DNA of 18,757 bases from Pseudomonadota bacterium (GTDB taxonomy: Bacteria; Desulfobacterota; Desulfovibrionia; Desulfovibrionales; Desulfovibrionaceae). The DNA lies in the NCBI GenBank assembly GCA_023399375.1, contig JAEWPX010000192.1:1-18757 (forward strand), read 5' to 3'. Positions 14,497 to 18,757 of this stretch are shown piece after piece. A program made the translations under genes and the position numbers. Position 1 is the first letter of the stretch. Each line of letters opens with the position of its first letter. The notes beneath the pieces are model-generated. The model did no database searches. It saw only the letters and a program-made list of their open reading frames with translations, and was not told the origin of the DNA.

Positions 14497-14528
14497 GACT
14501 GGCTTTTCACAGTCTCCCTGTGCTAGTC
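14497..14528. terminator. Two-part hairpin after the peptidase gene
   Basis: GACTGG/CTAGTC (outer, one G-T wobble) and CACAG/CTGTG (inner, perfect) form an 11-bp stem with a one-sided CTTTT bulge and a five-base loop. It lacks a T-run. It may be a terminator, or an operator or leader structure for the lipoprotein gene. Confidence 0.3.
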
Positions 14529-14577
14529 AGGGATGGCCGAAGCAGACGGCATCCCCCAACCCGCAACGGAGGACGGC

Positions 14578-14916
14578 ATGCGACTTTTCCACTACGCCCT
14601 GGCAATGGCCCTGCTGTGCATCACCGTGACCGGATGCGCCCCGATGAAACCCGCGTCGCCCTCCATGTTCTTCGGCAACTGCATCACTCCGCCGGGACGC
14701 GATCCGTGCGATTCCGACATGAGCATCTGCCAGGCGTTCGAAAACGTCATCAACCAGAAATACGCCACATCCGGCGCGTGTCGCACGGCGTGCAGCCAAG
14801 TCTACAGTCAGCTCTATTACCAGGGCTACCAATTGCAAGACTGCGGCTATATGCTCGACCGCGGCAGCGACCTGTGCGACCAGGAATGCCTGCGCCAGTA
14901 CCCGGCGGCCAAATAG
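14578..14916 (+). CDS. Small cysteine-rich lipoprotein of unknown function
   Basis: A 112-residue protein. Residues 1-19 are a lipoprotein signal and VTGC (17-20) is the lipobox, so Cys20 would be lipidated. Beyond it are eight cysteines (35, 44, 51, 68, 72, 89, 100, 104), two pairs of which are CX3C (68/72 and 100/104). They flank a Tyr/Gln-rich helical stretch (about 73-88). Eight cysteines suggest four disulfides in the periplasm. There is no CXXCH heme site and no recognisable domain. The ATG at 14578 has GGAGG five bases upstream, better than an earlier in-frame ATG at 14533. A very stable hairpin begins at its stop codon. Confidence 0.85.
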   Translation: MRLFHYALAMALLCITVTGCAPMKPASPSMFFGNCITPPGRDPCDSDMSICQAFENVINQKYATSGACRTACSQVYSQLYYQGYQLQDCGYMLDRGSDLCDQECLRQYPAAK

Positions 14917-14984
14917 GCGGCCCCTCAAGCGACAAAGCGGCCAGGGATTTCATGCCTGCGCCGCTTTGTCGCTTGACAGCCGCC
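14916..14984. terminator. Very stable three-tier hairpin at the stop codon of the lipoprotein gene
   Basis: A perfect 16-bp stem (CAAGCGACAAAGCGGC at 14926-14941 with 14960-14975) is extended outward by GGCGGC/GCCGCC (14916-14921/14979-14984) and inward by CAGG/CCTG. It starts at the last base of the stop codon. There is no T-run, so it may act as a bidirectional block or mRNA-end protector. A perfect TTGACA (14973-14978) straddles the right arm. Confidence 0.6.
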
Positions 14985-15042
14985 CCGTTCCGGCCCATCG
15001 ATGCACCGGTAGCGCAATAATGCCCCGGCGGTCCCTTTTCCC

Positions 15043-16200
15043 ATGACGCACACCACGCCCCCTTCTGTCCCGGCCGACGCCCCGCGTCTGGAAGTCCTCA
15101 AGGATGCCGGGACTCTGACCCTGCGTATGAGCGGGGCATGGCGCAAAGACATCCCCCTTCCCGACCCGCGTCCCGTGCGCGACGCCCTGACCGCCACGCC
15201 GCCGCCCGCGACCCTGCGCTTCGACGCGGCCGGAGTCACCGCCTGGGACAGCCTCTTTCTCACCTTCTGCCGAGCGGTCCTGGCCCTGGCCGGCGAACGC
15301 CGCGTGGGGGCCGACCTTTCCGGGCTTCCGGCCGGCGCGGCCAGCCTGCTGGAACTGGCCAGCAAGGTCCCCGAACGCCAGGGCGCGGCCCGCAAGACCC
15401 GTCACGCCCCCTTTCTCGAGCGCATGGGCGACCTGGGGCTTGCCGTCTCCCAGGCCGTCATCAATCTGTTCGATTTCGTCGGCGACGTGACGCTCGCCTG
15501 CTTGGCGCTTTTCCGGGGCAAGGCCGTGTTCCAGCGCTCTGGCCTCGTGGCGCTCATGTACCAGGCAAGCGTCGAAGCCCTGCCCATCGTTTCGCTCATT
15601 AGCCTCCTCGTCGGCCTCATCCTCGCCTTTGTCGGGGCCATCCAGCTCTCGCAGTTCGGGGCGCAGATCTACGTCTCCACCATCGTCGGCATCGCCATGG
15701 TCCGCGTCATGGGTGCCATCATGACCGGCATCATCATGGCCGGCCGCACCGGCGCGGCCTACGCCGCGGAACTGGGCACCATGCAGGTCAACGAGGAAAT
15801 CGACGCCCTGCGCACCTTCGGCTTCTCCCCGACGCAGTTCCTGGTGCTGCCCCGCATGATCGCCCTGGTCCTCATGATGCCGCTTCTGTGCATCTACGCC
15901 GACCTCATGGGCATCCTCGGCGGCTTCATCGTCGGGGTGTTCATGCTCCACATCAACCCCGTGCAGTACCTGACCCACACCTGGCAGTCCGTGCCCCTGG
16001 CCAATTTCTGGATCGGCCTCGTGCACAGCACCATTTTCGGCGTCCTTGTGGCCATGGCCGGCTGCTACCGCGGCATGCGCTGCGGCCGAAGCGCCCTGGG
16101 CGTGGGCCAGGCCACCACCTCGGCCGTGGTCACGAGCATCCTCGCCATCATCATCGCCACGGCCATCATCACCGTGGCCTGCAACATCATCGGCGTCTAA
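15043..16200 (+). CDS. mlaE: STAS-MlaE fusion, ABC lipid transporter permease
   Basis: A 385-residue permease of the Mla-type phospholipid ABC transporter. Residues about 10-110 look like a STAS domain (VTAWDSLFLTF and DLSGLPAGAASLLELA), equivalent to the separate MlaB subunit of E. coli. Residues about 125-385 are the MlaE permease with an amphipathic entry helix, about five membrane helices and the coupling segment GRTGAAYAAELGTMQVNEEIDAL. The fusion makes a separate MlaB unnecessary. It is the first gene of a four-gene operon, with MlaF starting three bases after its stop. The ribosome-binding site is weak. An AATAAT (15016-15021) in the leader could be a -10 box, but no good -35 precedes it. 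Confidence 0.93.
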   Translation: MTHTTPPSVPADAPRLEVLKDAGTLTLRMSGAWRKDIPLPDPRPVRDALTATPPPATLRFDAAGVTAWDSLFLTFCRAVLALAGERRVGADLSGLPAGAASLLELASKVPERQGAARKTRHAPFLERMGDLGLAVSQAVINLFDFVGDVTLACLALFRGKAVFQRSGLVALMYQASVEALPIVSLISLLVGLILAFVGAIQLSQFGAQIYVSTIVGIAMVRVMGAIMTGIIMAGRTGAAYAAELGTMQVNEEIDALRTFGFSPTQFLVLPRMIALVLMMPLLCIYADLMGILGGFIVGVFMLHINPVQYLTHTWQSVPLANFWIGLVHSTIFGVLVAMAGCYRGMRCGRSALGVGQATTSAVVTSILAIIIATAIITVACNIIGV

Positions 16201-16203
16201 CCC

Positions 16204-16983
16204 ATGGAAGCAAGCAACAGCGCCGCCGCGCCCGCCGAACAGCCGGCCATCCGGGTCGAAAACCTGACCATGGCCTACGGCGATTTCATCATCATGCGCG
16301 ACCTCAACTTCACCGTGAACCGCGGCGACGTCTTCATCATCATGGGAGGCAGCGGCTGCGGCAAATCCACCCTGCTGCGCGTGCTCGTGGGCCTCAAGGA
16401 ACCGGCCCAGGGCAAAATCCTCTACCGGGAAGGGAGCCTCTGGGACGCCGAGCCGGATGCGCGCGACGCCATCCTGCGCCGCACCGGCATCCTCTACCAG
16501 TCCGGCGCGCTTTTCAGCTCCATGACCCTGGCCGAAAACATCGGCCTGCCCCTGTCGCAGTACACCAGGCTCAAACCCAAGGAGATCCGGGAGCTGGCCT
16601 CGCTCAAGCTCGCTCTGGTCGGCCTCGCCGGCTTCGAGGACTTCTACCCCTCGGAAATAAGCGGCGGCATGTGCAAGCGCGCCGGACTGGCCAGGGCCAT
16701 GGCCCTCGACCCGGACATCCTCTTTTTCGACGAACCTTCGGCCGGCCTCGACCCGGTGAGCGCGCACCTGCTCGACGAGCTCATCCTCGAATTGCGCGAG
16801 AGTCTGCGCGCCACCTTCGTGGTCGTTACCCACGAGCTGGCCAGCATCTTCGCCATCGGCAACAATTCGGTCTTCTTGAACGTCGAGACACGGACCATGA
16901 GCGCCAGCGGCGACCCCAAGGAACTGCTGGCCCACACCACCGACCCCAACCTGCGCCACTTCCTGACCAGGGGCGAGGAATAG
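16204..16983 (+). CDS. mlaF: MlaF-type ABC transporter ATPase
   Basis: A 259-residue cytoplasmic ATPase that powers the MlaE permease. It has Walker A GGSGCGKST (48-56), Q-loop Gln99, an ABC signature variant SEISGGMCKR (150-159), Walker B ILFFDEP (172-178) with catalytic Glu177, and switch His210. The signature SGGM followed by a Lys-Arg pair is typical of the Mla/Ttg2A family. The C-terminus ends FLTRGEE, as in this family. The start lies three bases past the permease stop, which suggests tight coupling. All catalytic residues are intact. Confidence 0.95.
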   Translation: MEASNSAAAPAEQPAIRVENLTMAYGDFIIMRDLNFTVNRGDVFIIMGGSGCGKSTLLRVLVGLKEPAQGKILYREGSLWDAEPDARDAILRRTGILYQSGALFSSMTLAENIGLPLSQYTRLKPKEIRELASLKLALVGLAGFEDFYPSEISGGMCKRAGLARAMALDPDILFFDEPSAGLDPVSAHLLDELILELRESLRATFVVVTHELASIFAIGNNSVFLNVETRTMSASGDPKELLAHTTDPNLRHFLTRGEE

Positions 16984-17022
16984 CCCGCCGCAAACGGCAA
17001 CGGGTGAAAAGGAACCCTCCGC

Positions 17023-18030
17023 ATGAGCGCCAAAGCCAACAAAACCATGATCGGCGTCTTCGTCCTTGGCGCGGTGGCCCTGGCCCTGGGAGCCATCGTG
17101 GCCCTGGGCTCGGGCACTTTTTTCACCAAGACCTACCGCTGCATCATGTTCTTCCCCAACTCCGTCGGAGGCCTCGAGGTCGGCGCGCCCGTGGTCTTTC
17201 GCGGCGTGCCCATCGGCTCGGTCAAGGAAATCAGCATCGAGGCCGATCCCACCCACCTCAAGTTCTATATCCCGGTGGTCGTGGAAATCCTCGGCGGCAA
17301 GATCAAGCTCACCGGCAAACCCGGGGAAAAAGACCAATCGCTGGCCGATGCCCGAAAGGAAAATCCCGGCAACCTGCTGGCGCAACTCGTGGGAAAGGGG
17401 CTGCGAGCCCAGCTCGTGACCCAGAGCTTCGTCACCGGACAACTCGCCGTATCCCTGGACCTCATGCCCGATACGCCGTTGCGCCTGGTGGGACACAGCG
17501 ACCTCGCCGAAATCCCCACCGTGCCCTCGACCTTTGAAAAACTTACCGAGACCATCAAGCAACTGCCGCTCCAGGAACTCGTCGATCGCCTCATCGGCGC
17601 GGTCACCGGCATCGAAACCCTCGTCAATTCGCCGCAACTGAAGGCCCTGCCGGGCAAAATCGACGCCACCCTCAACACCGGCAACACGCTGCTCCAGGAC
17701 ATCCGCGACAAGGTCGGCCCCCTCGCCAAAAACCTCGACGAAGCCATCACCAACTTCGGCGAACTGGCCAAACACCTCGACACGCGTTCCGAAGGCCTCA
17801 GCAGCGCGGCCAAGACCACGCTCGGCTCCCTCGACACCACGCTCAAGGACAGCCGGTCCGCCATCAACAACTTCCAGAAGATCGTGAATTCCAATTCGCC
17901 CACGGTCACCGACCTCAACCGTGCCCTGGCCGAAATCGCCAATGCCGCCCGCGCCATACGCGAGTTCGCAAACTTCCTGGAACGCCACCCCGAAGCGCTC
18001 ATCCAGGGCAAGGGAGCACCCCGCAAATGA
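17023..18030 (+). CDS. mlaD: MCE-domain lipid-binding protein (MlaD/PqiB-like, long form)
   Basis: A 335-residue periplasmic protein with an N-terminal membrane anchor (about 9-32). One MCE domain (about 37-125) has the core GGLEVGAPVVFRGVPIGSV. A long helical C-terminal region (about 150-325) contains heptad-like Leu/Ala spacing and ends in the AIREFANFLERHPEALIQGKG signature seen at the ends of long MCE proteins such as PqiB. E. coli MlaD is far shorter, so this subunit may build a longer tube or needle across the periplasm. AAGGA precedes the ATG. The lipoprotein gene overlaps its stop by four bases (ATGA). Confidence 0.93.
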   Translation: MSAKANKTMIGVFVLGAVALALGAIVALGSGTFFTKTYRCIMFFPNSVGGLEVGAPVVFRGVPIGSVKEISIEADPTHLKFYIPVVVEILGGKIKLTGKPGEKDQSLADARKENPGNLLAQLVGKGLRAQLVTQSFVTGQLAVSLDLMPDTPLRLVGHSDLAEIPTVPSTFEKLTETIKQLPLQELVDRLIGAVTGIETLVNSPQLKALPGKIDATLNTGNTLLQDIRDKVGPLAKNLDEAITNFGELAKHLDTRSEGLSSAAKTTLGSLDTTLKDSRSAINNFQKIVNSNSPTVTDLNRALAEIANAARAIREFANFLERHPEALIQGKGAPRK

Positions 18031-18629
18031 TCACGAAATCCGCCGCCCGCACCTGCATCGTGGCCATGGCCCTCGCAGCCGGCATGCTCTCCCTCGCCGG
18101 CTGCGGCAAATCCGCGCCCACCCACTTCTATTCCCTCAACGCCACGCCACAAAAAATCGAAGCCGCGACCGCCGGACCCTGCATGTCCGTGGGCGTGGGC
18201 CCCGTGGATTTCCCCGCCTACCTCGACCGGGCGCAAATCGTCACCCGCTCCGGCGGCAACCGCATGCACCTGGCCGAATTCGACCAGTGGATCGAAACCC
18301 CGCGCGAAAACTTCCAGCGCGTCCTCACCGAAAACCTCGCCGGACTCGTGTGCGCCAAACCGCTCGTCACCTACCCCTGGCCCACCGGCGGACACCCCGA
18401 CCGCCAGGTCGTCATCCAGGTCGCCCGCTTCGACGGCGTGCTCGGCCAGGACGCCGTGCTGCGCGCCAGTTGGTCCATCCTCGACGCCGACGGCAACAAC
18501 CTCGCCTGGCGCTCCAACGAATACCGCGAATCCGCCGCCACGCCCGACTACGACAGCCTCGCCGCCGCCCAAAGCAAGCTCGTCGAACAATTCGCCAAAG
18601 ACGTCGCCGCCTCGCTGCTCGGGAAATAG
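18027..18629 (+). CDS. PqiC/YmbA-type outer-membrane lipoprotein of the MCE transporter
   Basis: A 200-residue lipoprotein. Its signal ends in LAGC with Cys26 lipidated; the following Gly-Lys is compatible with outer-membrane sorting. The mature region fits the ABC-type transport auxiliary lipoprotein (DUF330/PqiC) family: HFYSLN near the start, VGVGPVDFPAYLDRAQIVTR (about 57-76), FDQWIETPRENFQRVLTENLA, VTYPWP, and a late beta strand with WSILDADGN. In Pqi systems this subunit docks the MCE tube to the outer membrane. The ATG overlaps the mlaD stop codon, so the subunits are made together. Its presence with an MlaE/MlaF pair makes the operon a Mla-Pqi mixture. Confidence 0.9.
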   Translation: MITKSAARTCIVAMALAAGMLSLAGCGKSAPTHFYSLNATPQKIEAATAGPCMSVGVGPVDFPAYLDRAQIVTRSGGNRMHLAEFDQWIETPRENFQRVLTENLAGLVCAKPLVTYPWPTGGHPDRQVVIQVARFDGVLGQDAVLRASWSILDADGNNLAWRSNEYRESAATPDYDSLAAAQSKLVEQFAKDVAASLLGK

Positions 18630-18637
18630 GCGGGGAG

Positions 18638-18683
18638 CTGGGGCGCGGCCCCAGGCCCCGCCCGGGGGAGTCACTCCCCCCGG
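18638..18683 (+). terminator. Double hairpin ending the lipid-transport operon
   Basis: CTGGGGC/GCCCCAG (18638-18644/18648-18654, three-base loop) is followed by GGGGGAGTCACTCCCCC (18664-18680). The first hairpin begins nine bases after the stop codon. There is no T-run, as with the double hairpin at 344-382. Confidence 0.55.
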
Positions 18684-18757
18684 CCCCCCCGGTCGGCGTC
18701 GTGGCGCGGTGGAGGCTGCGGGCACCGGGAGGTCGGTCGGTTGGCGGAACGAAGATG
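18658..18757 (+). repeat. Dispersed repeat, right copy (truncated by window end)
   Basis: This is the same block order as at 11-110: G/C-run hairpin, GGTCGGCGT, GTGGCGCGG, GGAGGCTGCGG, CACCGG, AACGAAGA. Both copies have the same orientation and are about 18.6 kb apart. The right copy continues past the window edge. Confidence 0.7.

Noticed and set aside
14578..14916. A c-type cytochrome reading of the cysteine-rich lipoprotein
   Set aside because: No CXXCH heme-binding motif is present; the pairs are CX3C without His.
14973..15002. Perfect TTGACA as a -35 box for the lipid-transport operon
   Set aside because: It straddles the arm of the hairpin, and nothing like a -10 box occurs 16-18 bases downstream. 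The AATAAT at 15016 is 37 bases away.
14950..17988. A 1012-codon open frame on the minus strand across the lipid-transport operon
   Set aside because: It is antisense to four well-supported genes, its translation is His/Asp/Gly-rich low complexity with no domain, and long antisense frames are expected at this GC content.

Overview
The window reads as chromosomal DNA of a high-GC Gram-negative bacterium. The best guess is a sulfate reducer of the Desulfovibrio/Solidesulfovibrio group (Desulfobacterota). This is inferred from the dense two-component signalling, the STAS-fused MlaE permease, an NtrC-family regulator, and the G/C-run double hairpins after transcription units. No rRNA or marker gene is present to prove it. 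No tRNA, CRISPR array, transposase or phage gene was seen.

Layout. (1) 1-417 is gene-free and full of hairpins: a repeat copy at 11-110, a large inverted repeat at 216-302 and a minus-strand terminator at 344-382. (2) 418-1685 is a two-gene minus-strand operon with ATGA overlap: a four-helix membrane protein and a small helical protein, both unrecognised. (3) 2160-4269 on the plus strand holds a LysM envelope protein, a formyltransferase fused to a beta-sandwich-like domain, and a small DUF333 envelope protein. (4) 4432-6676 holds a receiver-Hpt protein followed by a sigma-54-dependent NtrC-family response regulator. (5) 6931-8073 is an exported MsrA-MsrB fusion, preceded by a -24/-12-like promoter. 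(6) 8291-13628 encodes three histidine kinases and two stand-alone receivers, with HK-RR-HK-RR arranged in series. (7) 13679-14916 holds a prepilin peptidase and a cysteine-rich lipoprotein. (8) 15043-18629 is a lipid-transport operon: STAS-MlaE permease, MlaF ATPase, long MlaD/PqiB-like MCE protein and PqiC-type lipoprotein. (9) 18638-18757 is a double hairpin plus a second copy of the repeat found at the left edge.

How the genes may work together. The central block has kinases with three different input architectures (HBM-like helical bundle, Cache-like, and none), receivers without outputs, one receiver-Hpt relay protein and only one DNA-binding output, the NtrC-like protein. This suggests a branched phosphorelay ending in sigma-54 activation. 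The msrAB gene next to that regulator, with its sigma-54-like promoter, is the most plausible visible target. The result would be a candidate envelope methionine-oxidation response. The wiring is inference; the domains and motifs are read directly. The Mla/Pqi operon would add retrograde or anterograde lipid traffic across the same envelope.
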